Shown here piece after piece: positions 18,186 to 28,020 of a stretch of 64,000 bases of DNA. A program made the translations under genes and the position numbers. How positions within the stretch are numbered: the stretch's first letter is position 1; every line of letters starts with the position of its first letter. Origin of the DNA: Borreliella andersonii (GTDB taxonomy: Bacteria > Spirochaetota > Spirochaetia > Borreliales > Borreliaceae); assembly GCF_032595875.1 (NCBI RefSeq), contig NZ_CP132457.1, positions 496,001 through 560,000 on the forward strand. Reading direction: 5' to 3'. The notes under the pieces were generated by a model, which was given only the letters and a program-made list of their open reading frames with translations, was not told the origin of the DNA and did no database searches.

Positions 18186-21100
18186 ATGATAGATTTTGCG
18201 ACTATTTTAGTTAATCTTTTTTTGGTTTCAATAGTTTTATTTGTTTATAGGCAATACGATAGACGTTCTAGAGCATTAGATAAAATTAAAAAGTTCGTTG
18301 ATCTTACAAAGGTTAATCTTGAAGATTTTATTGAAGATAAGACAAAAGAGATTAATGATCTTGCTGTTGATATGGAAGCTTATCAAAGATCTAGTATAGA
18401 AATAATAAAAAAGATTGAGGAAGTTCAGCAAAAGATTAAAAATAAAAGCAATGATTTTGCAGAGGTTGAAAAAAAGATAGCTTATCATGATTCTATGCTT
18501 AAGGAACTTGATGAAATGACTTTTAAAGTTCAAGAGAATATACAAAGATTGCAAGTTGACGGGAAAATAGTAGATAAACTTTCAAAAACTTTAAAAGGAT
18601 TTAATACTCAGATTGATTCGGTTGAATCAAATTTAAATTCAGTGTTAGAAAAATTTGACAAGGCTAACAGAGAAAATCTTGAGTCTATTAAAATTGCTAG
18701 TTGGGAAAAGTTTGATACTAATATTAAGGAACTTGTTTTTAAAATGGATAATTTGAATAAAGAGATTGGTCTTTATGAAAAAGATTTAGCAAATATTGAA
18801 GAGAGAAAAAATGATATTTTAGTTAAGGGTAATGAAAAATTAGATTTAGAATTCAACAATTTTCTTGAAAGGGTTGAATTTAATATTGGCAAATATAGCA
18901 AAGAGATTGAAAGTTCTTTTAATTTTTATGAAAACAAATATAAGTTAATAGAAGATTCTATAGAGCTTATTATGGAGAGTGTAAAGAATAAAATTAATGA
19001 AAAAGAAGATTTTATTTTAAATAGACTGAATGAAGAATTACAAAATAAATTTAAGGATATCTTTGCATATGTTGATGATCGCTCTAGAGAAATTAAAGAT
19101 AAGCTTGAGGATAAATTGGTTTTGGTAGACAATGAAATTTCTTCTATGAGTTCTTCTTTCAAAGACAGTGTCTATTCAAGAATTAATTCGCTTGAGGAGT
19201 CAATTCGAATAGAGATGGGAAAGTATGAGGAGCAAGTTGATGATGTTTTTGATAAATTTAGATCTCAAGTTGAGTTGAATCTTAAAAATATTTATGAGGA
19301 TTATGAAGATAAAATAAGTCAAGTTGATAATAACATTCGAGAAAAGGTAGAGCTTAGTTTGTTAGATTTAAATTCTAAAATGGAAAGTATTCGGGCAAGT
19401 GCTATTGATTTAATAAAGAGACTTGAAGATGATTCTAATGGAATATATCTTGAATTTAAAGGCAAGTTTGGGGCAGATATTGAATTATTTAGTGAAAGTT
19501 TTAAAGGTGATATTAATCAACTTAAGATGCAGTTAGAATCTCAACTTTTGGATATTGATTCAAATATGCAAGGTAAGATTGTTGAGCTTAATGATAATTT
19601 GATTTCTAATTTTGAAGAAATTAATGTTAGGTTCAATGATAATTACTCAAATTTAAGTGATAATATAAATACTAAGTATACGACTCTTTTTGAATCTTTG
19701 GATTCTAGTAGCTCTAAATTTGAAGATCAAATGGAATCTAAATATAAGGGCTTTACAGATAAATTAACAGTAGAAATGAATGAATTTTCTTTAATTTATG
19801 GTAAGAAATTTGAGACACTTTCAAAAGATGCGATCAATAATTATCAAGAATTTCAAGATTTAAACAAAAAATTAGAAAATGAAATTGGATCTTTTTATAA
19901 TATGTTTGAAAAAACTCAAGAGACTTTAAAGGGTGATTTTAATTCTAGTTTAATTAATATTAAAGATGAAATTGGTAAAAATATAGTAGAGTTTAAGGAC
20001 CGATATTACGATGAGGTGAATATTTTTGTTGCTCAGCTAGAAGAAAGCAAGCTTCAATATTCAAAGTGGCAAGATGAAATGGATTTTAATTTAAGAAATA
20101 TTGAATCTCAAATAAATAAAACAAATGAAGAATTTTTAAGTTTAATTCAGATTCAAAAAGATAAAGGAATAGAGCTTAGTGAAAGCGTTTTTAATGATCT
20201 TTCAGATCATATTCAAAAAAAAGCTATTGATATACATGGTAATTGGAAAGATGAGCTTATTGCTTTAAATAAATCTTTGCTTGATATTAAGATTTCTAGC
20301 GAAGAGCTACTTTCATCTGCTACTTTAAAAATAGAAAATTTAGAAAAAGATGTTAACGATAGAATGGAATATGTTTTATTAAAAACAGGCGATATTGAGA
20401 GTTTAGTGATAGAAAAATACAAAGAATTAAAAGATATGTCATATTCACAAAGTGATGAGGCTATGTTGGTAATTAAAGAATTTATTAATAGGCAAACAGA
20501 AATAATTAAAGATAAAAGTGTATTTATGCTTGAAGATTTGAATAAAAAATTTGATGATAAGAATAATTTTGTCATAAGCAAGATTGAAGAATGTGACTAT
20601 AAATTAAAAGATTTCAAGATTGAATCAGAAGATATTTTAAATAATTTCAAGTCTGATCTTAATGAGTTTATTGAATCAAAACTGCAAATTGTATCTAATA
20701 TAAAAGCGGACAATCAAAAGCAAATTGATGATTTTTTAGATAAAATTTCCAAGGATATTTTAAACAGGAAAGATTTAATTAACAATGAAGTAGACAGCAA
20801 GCTTAGTGATTGGCAAAGTAAATTAAATGAAATAACTGTTAAAATTGAAAATTTATTGTCTTCAGGCAAAGTTGATCTGGATTTAATAGATTCTGAGGTG
20901 ACTACAAAAATTAAAGAGCTTAAATTTTCTATAGAAAGTCTTGAAAGTTATTATCTTGAGAAAATAGATGAGTTTAGAAATCAAGGTGCTATATATTCTG
21001 ATGAGCTTTTGCAAGATATAATGAACCATTTTAATAAAGAGACTAGAGAACTTGAAGAAAATTTATCAAAGAAATTTGCTTCAGTTTTAAATAATTCAGA

Positions 21101-24100
21101 AGAATTTGTTAAAGAGGTTGATAGTTTGCTGCAGGATAAAAGAACCGATATTGCTTCTTTCCAGGCTAATATAGATATTACTCTTGATTTTCTTAGTGCG
21201 AAGTTTAATGATATAAACAAAGAAATTAATGGGAAATATAATGAGGTGATATCTAATTATAGGGGGTATTCAGAGAATATTTCTAATAAACTTGAAAATG
21301 AAATAATGCATGAGATTGAAAATCTAAGTAGAAGATTGACAGATAGAATAGACAACCTTAGTAAGGGTATGGATGAAAATCTTCAAAAACTTAAGGAATC
21401 TTTTGATGTATCAAAATATCAAGTTGAAAAGTTTGAATTGAAAGTTAAAGATTTAACAGATGATGGAGAGGCAAAAATTAATTCGCTTGTTAAAGAGATT
21501 GAACAGTATTATAAATCTAGATTAGAAGAAGCAATTGATTATAGAAGAACAATTGATAGCGATATTATGCAAGCAAAAGAGAGATTTGGAGAGATAACAA
21601 ATGAACTTAAAAATAATATTGAGAGTAAGTCTGAGTTTTTAAACGATCTTTATAAGGAAAGATTTAAACTTATTGAGAGTAATTTTGAAGAGAGATATTC
21701 TACATTTTTAATTGAAAGTGAGGGAGCTATTTCAAAAATTAGAGATGAAATCTATAAAACACTTACAAGCAATGATGAAAATTTGCAAATTAAGATTTCT
21801 GAAATGGATCATAATTTTGAGATAATAGAGCAAAGATCAAAAGATATTTTAGAATTTGAAAAAGAATTGCAAGATAAAATTAAAGATTGTTACGGTGTTA
21901 TAAATTCTCAATTTGGAGAGATTGAGGCAAACTTTGAAGAGAGTATAAAAAATCATTTTGAGGTTTGTATAAAAAAGGTAAACACCTTGATTGATGATGA
22001 CATTGTAAAATATGAAAATGAAATTCACAAGAGAATTGATTCTTTAAAATCGATTGAGAGTACTTTTGATAGCATAGAGAAAAATTTGAATGATAAAGTG
22101 AGTGGATGTATTGATAAAATGGCTAATGATTTTGATCTTAAGTATATTGAACTTGAAGAAAGGTGTAATGAAGGGCACTTAAATTTAGAGAATAAGATTG
22201 ACGACAAAATTAAAGCTATTGATAATTTAGCTTTAAGTCAATATGATAAACTTGAGAAAAAGTATGCTGATATGTACGATGAATTTTCAGAGAGATTAAA
22301 TTCTTATATTATAACTTTAAGTGAAGATTTTAAGAGTTCGCATAAAGATATGATTTTTGAACTTGAATCTCAATTGAAAAATCTTAAAAATCTTGAATCT
22401 GATTTAAATAATGTTGAAAAGGATGTTATTAGATTAAAAGAAGAGTCTTATCAGAATGTTTCATCACATCTTAAACTATTAGAAGAAGACTTTTTTAAAG
22501 ATTTAAAAATTAGAGGCGAAGAGCTTAAATATTCTTTGGAAAACTTTATTGCTTCACATAATGATAAAATTCAAAATTTAGAATATGATTTGTCGAAAAA
22601 TTTAGAAAACAAAACAGAATTTATTCAAAGTTTTAGTTTAGATATTGAACAAAAAATGAAAGATTATAAAGATAATTTTTATTTGGATTTTGATAAAGAA
22701 TTTTCTTTTAAAAAAAAAGATATTCAGAGTGAGATAGCTTTAATGGAAACCAATATTACCGGGAAAGTAGATGAATTTGTTGATTTTGTAAATAATAAGC
22801 AAAGTATTATTGATTCTTGGTTTTTAAATATTAAAGATGATGTAAGAAATTGGCAAGAAAAATCTTATAGCACAATAGAGAAGAGAATAAATCTTGCTGA
22901 ACTTGGAATTAAATCGTTTGAGAATGATATTTTTAATGTTAAGATTGGTTTAGAATCTTTTAAAGATGGTTTTGAGATTAAGGCTGAAGAGATTTTTAGC
23001 AATTTACAAAACGAAGCTAAAAAAATTGAGCAATCAGTGCATCTTGATTTTAAAAATATTGGTGAGTCATTAAATCTTAAAGTTTTAGATCTTGAAAAAT
23101 TTGTTGATTTTAAAGTAGAAAAGATAGATGAAGAGGTTAATAAGAAAACCGAAGATATTTTAGTTCAATCAGAAGTGAAATTTTTAACTCAGCAAAAGGA
23201 TCTTGAAGATAAAATTTTTGAGCTTAATCAGAAATTAGAGCATGAATTTACAACTTTATCTTCTAATTTTGATAAAGTAAGGCGGGAAATGGTTGATGTA
23301 ATTTCTAGTGATAAAGAAAGTTTTGAAGGGCAAATCGAATTAATGAATAAAAGTATTTCAGAATTTTTTGAAAAAATTAGTTTATACAGAAATAATATTG
23401 AGAGATCAATTGAGGATGAATATAATTCGTTTTCTAAATCTATAAAATCAGATTTCGGTTTACTTGAGGATGAGCTTAAAAAAAGTTTAAAACATTCAAC
23501 ATCAGAGATTGAAACTATAAAGAGTAATTTGCAAGAACAAATTGATAAATTTGAGATTGAATTTAAGAAAAATCATAAAGAATTATTAAAAGAAGTTGAT
23601 ACTAATATTTTAGAGCTTGAATCTAAAATATTAAATTATGATATTCAATTTAACAAATTTATTGGTGAGATTAAAGACAGTATAGTTGAATATAAATCTG
23701 GTTTAAGATCAGAATTTGAAGACAGTTATGATAAAATAAACTTTAAAATTGAAAATCAAATTGAAAATTTTAAAAAATTGGATGCTGAACTTGAAAAGAA
23801 TAATTCAATATTTTTGGAGGCTTATTCTCTTAAAGACAAGTTGGAAAAATTATGGGAGACTTTAAAAAATGAGATGGATCTTGCTCAGGAATATAAAAAT
23901 AATTTTGAAAACATTAACAAGGAATTTTATAATATTCAAAAAGAAACATCAGGTATTATTGAAACTTTTAATGAGTTAAAGTTAGAACAAGAATCAATTA
24001 AATCTATTAAGAATGATTTTAATAGATTTTTTGAGTTTTACTCTTCATTTGATAGTAGATATAAGAGTTTAATTGAATCTTATGATGAAATGCAAATTTA

Positions 24101-24686
24101 TAAAGCTAAAATAAAAGAGATAGCTGACGAGCAGAGGACTATTCTTGACAATTATGAAAGAATTAGCAATAAAGAGAGTATATTAAAGAGTACTATAGAG
24201 TCTGTTGATAAAAATTTTGATTTAATAAATGTAGTAGAGAAAAGATTTAATAATTTGAGCAAAGAGAGCGCGAAGTTTCAAGATAATCTCGAGGATATGA
24301 AAAGTGTTGTTTCAAGTCTCTTATTAAACAAAGGTTTGTCAGATGAAGTGTTGATTAATGCTCAGAATTTAAAGGAAATGTTATTAGATATTGAAAATAA
24401 GTTGAAAAATACTTTGACTATGAGAGAGAAAGTGGTGAAATCTGAGACAAGGTTGGAAAATTTAAATATTGCAGCAGAAGAGAGAATAAAAACTCTTGGT
24501 ATTCTTGTCAAAACCGATTCTAAATATCAAGATAATGTTGGTCTTAATAATGAAACTGTTAGGAATTCTGTAATAAAATTAATGAGACAGGGATGGAGTG
24601 CTGAAGAAATTTCTAGAGCTACCAAATTATCTATTGGGGAAGTTGAGCTTATTTTAGAGCTTGGTATAAGCAATAAAGGTGATTAA
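18186..24686 (+). CDS. Giant spirochaetal coiled-coil protein (SpiroCoCo-type)
   Basis: A 2166-residue protein, the largest gene in the window. One N-terminal membrane segment (about 4-22) is followed by RQYDRRSR and then over 2000 residues of almost unbroken heptad-like sequence rich in Lys, Glu, Ile, Leu, Asn and Ser and nearly free of proline. The last ~40 residues differ: VIKLMRQGWSAEEISRATKL followed by SIGEVELILELG reads like a helix-turn-helix. It matches my memory of the SpiroCoCo family seen across spirochaetes; no function is known to me. A scaffold or spacer anchored at the inner membrane is an inference. pheS follows 11 bp later. Confidence 0.85.
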   Translation: MIDFATILVNLFLVSIVLFVYRQYDRRSRALDKIKKFVDLTKVNLEDFIEDKTKEINDLAVDMEAYQRSSIEIIKKIEEVQQKIKNKSNDFAEVEKKIAYHDSMLKELDEMTFKVQENIQRLQVDGKIVDKLSKTLKGFNTQIDSVESNLNSVLEKFDKANRENLESIKIASWEKFDTNIKELVFKMDNLNKEIGLYEKDLANIEERKNDILVKGNEKLDLEFNNFLERVEFNIGKYSKEIESSFNFYENKYKLIEDSIELIMESVKNKINEKEDFILNRLNEELQNKFKDIFAYVDDRSREIKDKLEDKLVLVDNEISSMSSSFKDSVYSRINSLEESIRIEMGKYEEQVDDVFDKFRSQVELNLKNIYEDYEDKISQVDNNIREKVELSLLDLNSKMESIRASAIDLIKRLEDDSNGIYLEFKGKFGADIELFSESFKGDINQLKMQLESQLLDIDSNMQGKIVELNDNLISNFEEINVRFNDNYSNLSDNINTKYTTLFESLDSSSSKFEDQMESKYKGFTDKLTVEMNEFSLIYGKKFETLSKDAINNYQEFQDLNKKLENEIGSFYNMFEKTQETLKGDFNSSLINIKDEIGKNIVEFKDRYYDEVNIFVAQLEESKLQYSKWQDEMDFNLRNIESQINKTNEEFLSLIQIQKDKGIELSESVFNDLSDHIQKKAIDIHGNWKDELIALNKSLLDIKISSEELLSSATLKIENLEKDVNDRMEYVLLKTGDIESLVIEKYKELKDMSYSQSDEAMLVIKEFINRQTEIIKDKSVFMLEDLNKKFDDKNNFVISKIEECDYKLKDFKIESEDILNNFKSDLNEFIESKLQIVSNIKADNQKQIDDFLDKISKDILNRKDLINNEVDSKLSDWQSKLNEITVKIENLLSSGKVDLDLIDSEVTTKIKELKFSIESLESYYLEKIDEFRNQGAIYSDELLQDIMNHFNKETRELEENLSKKFASVLNNSEEFVKEVDSLLQDKRTDIASFQANIDITLDFLSAKFNDINKEINGKYNEVISNYRGYSENISNKLENEIMHEIENLSRRLTDRIDNLSKGMDENLQKLKESFDVSKYQVEKFELKVKDLTDDGEAKINSLVKEIEQYYKSRLEEAIDYRRTIDSDIMQAKERFGEITNELKNNIESKSEFLNDLYKERFKLIESNFEERYSTFLIESEGAISKIRDEIYKTLTSNDENLQIKISEMDHNFEIIEQRSKDILEFEKELQDKIKDCYGVINSQFGEIEANFEESIKNHFEVCIKKVNTLIDDDIVKYENEIHKRIDSLKSIESTFDSIEKNLNDKVSGCIDKMANDFDLKYIELEERCNEGHLNLENKIDDKIKAIDNLALSQYDKLEKKYADMYDEFSERLNSYIITLSEDFKSSHKDMIFELESQLKNLKNLESDLNNVEKDVIRLKEESYQNVSSHLKLLEEDFFKDLKIRGEELKYSLENFIASHNDKIQNLEYDLSKNLENKTEFIQSFSLDIEQKMKDYKDNFYLDFDKEFSFKKKDIQSEIALMETNITGKVDEFVDFVNNKQSIIDSWFLNIKDDVRNWQEKSYSTIEKRINLAELGIKSFENDIFNVKIGLESFKDGFEIKAEEIFSNLQNEAKKIEQSVHLDFKNIGESLNLKVLDLEKFVDFKVEKIDEEVNKKTEDILVQSEVKFLTQQKDLEDKIFELNQKLEHEFTTLSSNFDKVRREMVDVISSDKESFEGQIELMNKSISEFFEKISLYRNNIERSIEDEYNSFSKSIKSDFGLLEDELKKSLKHSTSEIETIKSNLQEQIDKFEIEFKKNHKELLKEVDTNILELESKILNYDIQFNKFIGEIKDSIVEYKSGLRSEFEDSYDKINFKIENQIENFKKLDAELEKNNSIFLEAYSLKDKLEKLWETLKNEMDLAQEYKNNFENINKEFYNIQKETSGIIETFNELKLEQESIKSIKNDFNRFFEFYSSFDSRYKSLIESYDEMQIYKAKIKEIADEQRTILDNYERISNKESILKSTIESVDKNFDLINVVEKRFNNLSKESAKFQDNLEDMKSVVSSLLLNKGLSDEVLINAQNLKEMLLDIENKLKNTLTMREKVVKSETRLENLNIAAEERIKTLGILVKTDSKYQDNVGLNNETVRNSVIKLMRQGWSAEEISRATKLSIGEVELILELGISNKGD

Positions 24687-24697
24687 AGGTTATATTT

Positions 24698-26272
24698 ATG
24701 AAGGTAGATTTAAATTTAATAAAAACATTGCATCCTCTTGAAATTAAAGTAATTGCAAACAATGAAGAAGAGGATAATATTTCTGCTTCAATTATTATTA
24801 AAAAATTGGGTTTTAATGAGGGTCAAGCAAATAAAACAATTGAGTGGTTAAATTCTAAAGGGATTATTGAAGAGGTTTATAGAAAATTAAATGTATTTTA
24901 TAAAGCAACAGAAAGGGGTCTTGGTGTTTTAAGAGATGGGTTTGTTGAGGAAAAAATAATAAATTTAGTGTCTCAAAAGGCAGTGCTTGTTTCAAATTTA
25001 GCCTTAGAGCTTGATATTGATATTAAAGAAGTGAGAAAAGCCTTTGGTAATTTGTTAAAAGAGGGTATTATTTCTCTTGGTTTAAATAAAGAGATTATTG
25101 TGAATTGTTTAGGCGGCATAAAAGAGGCTAATTATCAAAAAATACGTGTTTTATTGGAAAGAGCAAAAAGTAGTGATCTTCTTAGAGAAAGTTTGACAAC
25201 GGAAGAGCTTCTATTAATATCAAGTTTTGCCAAGAAAAAAGGAGCAGATTCTGTATTTTTTAAAATAATAGAAAAACTTGATTTAAGGTTTAGATTATCT
25301 ATTTTTGGTCTGGAAGTTAAAAATTTTTTAATGAAAAGTAAATTGACTGGAGATAAGATTACTAAGCTTACTCCCGAAATTTTAAAAAATAAGACATATG
25401 AAAATAAAAAATTTAGAGCTTACAATATTAATATTCCATCAGCTAAAACTTTTATTGGGCGTACCAATTCTTATTTAGATTATATTTCTAAAATTAAAGA
25501 CAAATTAGTAGGTCTTGGTTTTCAAGAGTTTGATGGTCCTTTAGTAGAAACAGAATTTTTTAACAGCGATGCTCTTTTTATACCCCAATATCATCCTTCT
25601 CGTGATATTAAGGATGTTTATTACATTTCAGATCCTAGTATGCAAGAATCTTTACCTGAACCTTATTTTTCTAATGTAAAATTAGCTCATGAAAAGGGAT
25701 ATGCAACAGGCTCAAGAGGCTGGAGATATAGTTTTAGCGAAGATCTTTCTAAGAGATTGGTTTTAAGAACCCATGGTACCGTTCTTTCTGCAAAACAATT
25801 AATCAGTGCCAAGAGCCCAAGCAGATATTTTGGAGTTATTAGATGTTTTAGGTATGATCAAGTAGATGCAACTCACGGAGTAGATTTTTATCAAACTGAG
25901 GGGATTGTTATTGAGGATGGTGTTAGCATTAAAACTTTGCTAGGCCTTCTTGAAATTTTTGCCAAAGAGTTTGCGGGTGCTACAGAAGTTAAATATGTTC
26001 CTGCATATTTTCCTTTTACTGAACCTTCGATTGAAATACATGTAAAACATCCTGTTCTTGGTTGGTTTGAACTTGGAGGAAGTGGAATTTTTAGGCCAGA
26101 AGTTACAAAACCTTTGGGTATTGAGCTACCTGTTATTGCTTGGGGAATTGGAATAGATAGAATGGCTTTAATGCACTTAGGTCTAAATGATTTGAGAGAT
26201 TTATTTACTTATGATATTGGGGATGTTGTTTTAAGACGAGGAAAGATATATGCCAAAGGTAGAAATTTATAA
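24698..26272 (+). CDS. pheS: Phenylalanyl-tRNA synthetase alpha subunit, archaeal/eukaryotic type
   Basis: PheS carries the class II catalytic core that charges tRNA-Phe. At 524 residues it is far longer than the usual bacterial form (about 330-350). The N-terminal ~200 residues look like the winged-helix domains of archaeal/eukaryotic PheS (MKVDLNLIKTLHPLE, SIIIKKLGFNEGQ). The catalytic part has VIRCFRYDQVDATHGVDFYQ (motif 2 area) and the motif 3 GIGIDRMALMHLGLNDLRDL. The gene overlaps pheT by 23 bp. Confidence 0.95.
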   Translation: MKVDLNLIKTLHPLEIKVIANNEEEDNISASIIIKKLGFNEGQANKTIEWLNSKGIIEEVYRKLNVFYKATERGLGVLRDGFVEEKIINLVSQKAVLVSNLALELDIDIKEVRKAFGNLLKEGIISLGLNKEIIVNCLGGIKEANYQKIRVLLERAKSSDLLRESLTTEELLLISSFAKKKGADSVFFKIIEKLDLRFRLSIFGLEVKNFLMKSKLTGDKITKLTPEILKNKTYENKKFRAYNINIPSAKTFIGRTNSYLDYISKIKDKLVGLGFQEFDGPLVETEFFNSDALFIPQYHPSRDIKDVYYISDPSMQESLPEPYFSNVKLAHEKGYATGSRGWRYSFSEDLSKRLVLRTHGTVLSAKQLISAKSPSRYFGVIRCFRYDQVDATHGVDFYQTEGIVIEDGVSIKTLLGLLEIFAKEFAGATEVKYVPAYFPFTEPSIEIHVKHPVLGWFELGGSGIFRPEVTKPLGIELPVIAWGIGIDRMALMHLGLNDLRDLFTYDIGDVVLRRGKIYAKGRNL

Positions 26273-27950
26273 AAATCTTTTTTTAGATAAAATAGGAAAA
26301 AATTTTACAAATTTAGAGATTTCAGAATTACTTGAACCATTTAAGGCAGAATTTAATGGTTTTGATGAAAGTTCAGGAAAAATCAAAATAGAATTTAATG
26401 ATACAAATAGGCCAGATTTGTGGTCTTATTTAGGACTTGCTCGTCAGATAAAAACGTATTTTTTTGGAGAAATACCCCATTATGATTTTTTTTCAAAAAG
26501 GGGAGATTTTAAAAAGTTTTATGGTGAAATTTTAGTAGATAGCAAAATTTCTCAAATCCGACCATTTATTTTTGGATTTTTAGCAAAAGGATTGATTATT
26601 AATGATAGAATGCTTGAAACACTAATTCAATTTCAAGAAAAACTTTGTCAAAATTATGGACAAAAGAGAAGGAGAATTGCAATGGGGATGTATAATTCTA
26701 ATTTTATTAAATTTCCATTAAGTTATGTTGCTTCATCCCCTAATCACAAGTTTGTTCCCTTGGGGATGGATTGTGAGCTTTCTCTTTTAGAAATAAATAA
26801 AAAGCATCCTAAAGGATTGGAATATTCACATATTATTAAAAATTTTGATAAGTATCCGTTATTGTTAGATGATAATAATAATGTAATATCTTATCCCCCA
26901 ATAATTAACTCTAATAATATTGGATCTTTAAAGGTTGGTGATACTGATGTGTTTGTTGAGGTTACGGGTATTGATTTTGAAGCGACTTTGTTAGCGCTAT
27001 CTATAGCAGCTTGTGATTTTTATGATTTGGGTTTTGAAATTTTACCCGTAAAAACTGTATTTAGAAAGCCTTTTAATTTAGATTTTAAAGAATTAGTATG
27101 TCCTTATTATTTTCAAGAAGAAGTGGAGTTTAATGTTGAAAATATTAATAGATTGCTTGGAATCAATTTAACATTAGAGCGTATTTGCCTTAGTTTAAAA
27201 AAAATGGGAGTAAATTCTTATTCCAGAGATTTGAAAAACTATGTTATTCCACCTTTTTATAGAAACGACTTTCTTCATGAGGTTGATGTAATTGAAGATG
27301 TAATGATAGGGGAAGGTCTTTCAAGTTTTAATCCAGAGCTTCCCAAGGCTTTTGCAGTGGGAAGGCTTAGTCCTTTAGAAGAGTTTTCAAGGAATATTAG
27401 AAATTTAATGGTAGGTATGGGATTTCAAGAGATGATTTATAATTATATGGGCTCTAAGAAAGATTTTATTGACAGAATGAATATTAATGATCAAAATTTT
27501 TTGAAAGTATCTAATCCAATGACAGAGAATTATGAATACATTAGGGCATCAATAATTCCTAATTTATTAAAATCAGAAAGCGTTAGTTCTAATTTCCCTT
27601 ATCCACATAAAATTTTTGAAATAGGTAATGTGGCTTTAAAGAATCTGGATACTATTGAAGGAACAAGCACTTTTACCAATTTAGCTTTTTTAATGTCTGG
27701 TAAAGAAATTTCTTTTAATGAGATTAATTCAATTGTTGCAACACTTTTTTATTATTTAAATATTGAGATTAATTTAATAGAATCAGAAACCACTTTTTAT
27801 ATTAATGGTAGAGGAGCGGATATTTTAATTGAAGGCTTTAATATAGGTAGTTTTGGGGAAATTTCACCTTATGTTTTAAATAATTTTGGTATTTGTATTC
27901 CATGTTCTGTTTTTGAGGTTAATATAAATAAACTTATGGGCCGATCTTAA
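26250..27950 (+). CDS. pheT: Phenylalanyl-tRNA synthetase beta subunit, archaeal/eukaryotic type
   Basis: The beta subunit of the alpha2beta2 enzyme, involved in tRNA binding and editing. It has 566 residues, against about 800 in typical bacterial PheT, and it lacks the N-terminal EMAP-type tRNA-binding domain and the C-terminal anticodon-binding domain of that form. The NDTNRPDLWSYLGLARQIK motif, the B3/B4-like centre, a B5 domain (about 290-360) and the catalytic-like C-domain (ARNIRNLMVGMGFQE-like) fit the archaeal form. It starts inside pheS, so the two are cotranslated. Confidence 0.94.
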   Translation: MPKVEIYKNLFLDKIGKNFTNLEISELLEPFKAEFNGFDESSGKIKIEFNDTNRPDLWSYLGLARQIKTYFFGEIPHYDFFSKRGDFKKFYGEILVDSKISQIRPFIFGFLAKGLIINDRMLETLIQFQEKLCQNYGQKRRRIAMGMYNSNFIKFPLSYVASSPNHKFVPLGMDCELSLLEINKKHPKGLEYSHIIKNFDKYPLLLDDNNNVISYPPIINSNNIGSLKVGDTDVFVEVTGIDFEATLLALSIAACDFYDLGFEILPVKTVFRKPFNLDFKELVCPYYFQEEVEFNVENINRLLGINLTLERICLSLKKMGVNSYSRDLKNYVIPPFYRNDFLHEVDVIEDVMIGEGLSSFNPELPKAFAVGRLSPLEEFSRNIRNLMVGMGFQEMIYNYMGSKKDFIDRMNINDQNFLKVSNPMTENYEYIRASIIPNLLKSESVSSNFPYPHKIFEIGNVALKNLDTIEGTSTFTNLAFLMSGKEISFNEINSIVATLFYYLNIEINLIESETTFYINGRGADILIEGFNIGSFGEISPYVLNNFGICIPCSVFEVNINKLMGRS

Positions 27951-27953
27951 GCA

Positions 27954-27998
27954 TTGAATATTAGTTTTAGCAATTTTAAGATTAATATTCAAATTTTT
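27954..27998 (+). terminator. Probable terminator after pheT
   Basis: Perfect 10-bp inverted repeat, TTGAATATTA at 27954-27963 and TAATATTCAA at 27983-27992, followed by ATTTTT. The loop is 19 bases and the stem is AT-rich, so termination would be weak. It sits 4 bp after pheT and before trxB. Confidence 0.4.
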
Positions 27999-28020
27999 AA
28001 GAGAGGCTTGAAGTTTAGAT

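Noticed and set aside
20213..20581. A 122-codon minus-strand frame in the giant coiled-coil gene
   Set aside because: Its serine/leucine-rich translation is the expected antisense of a coiled-coil gene.
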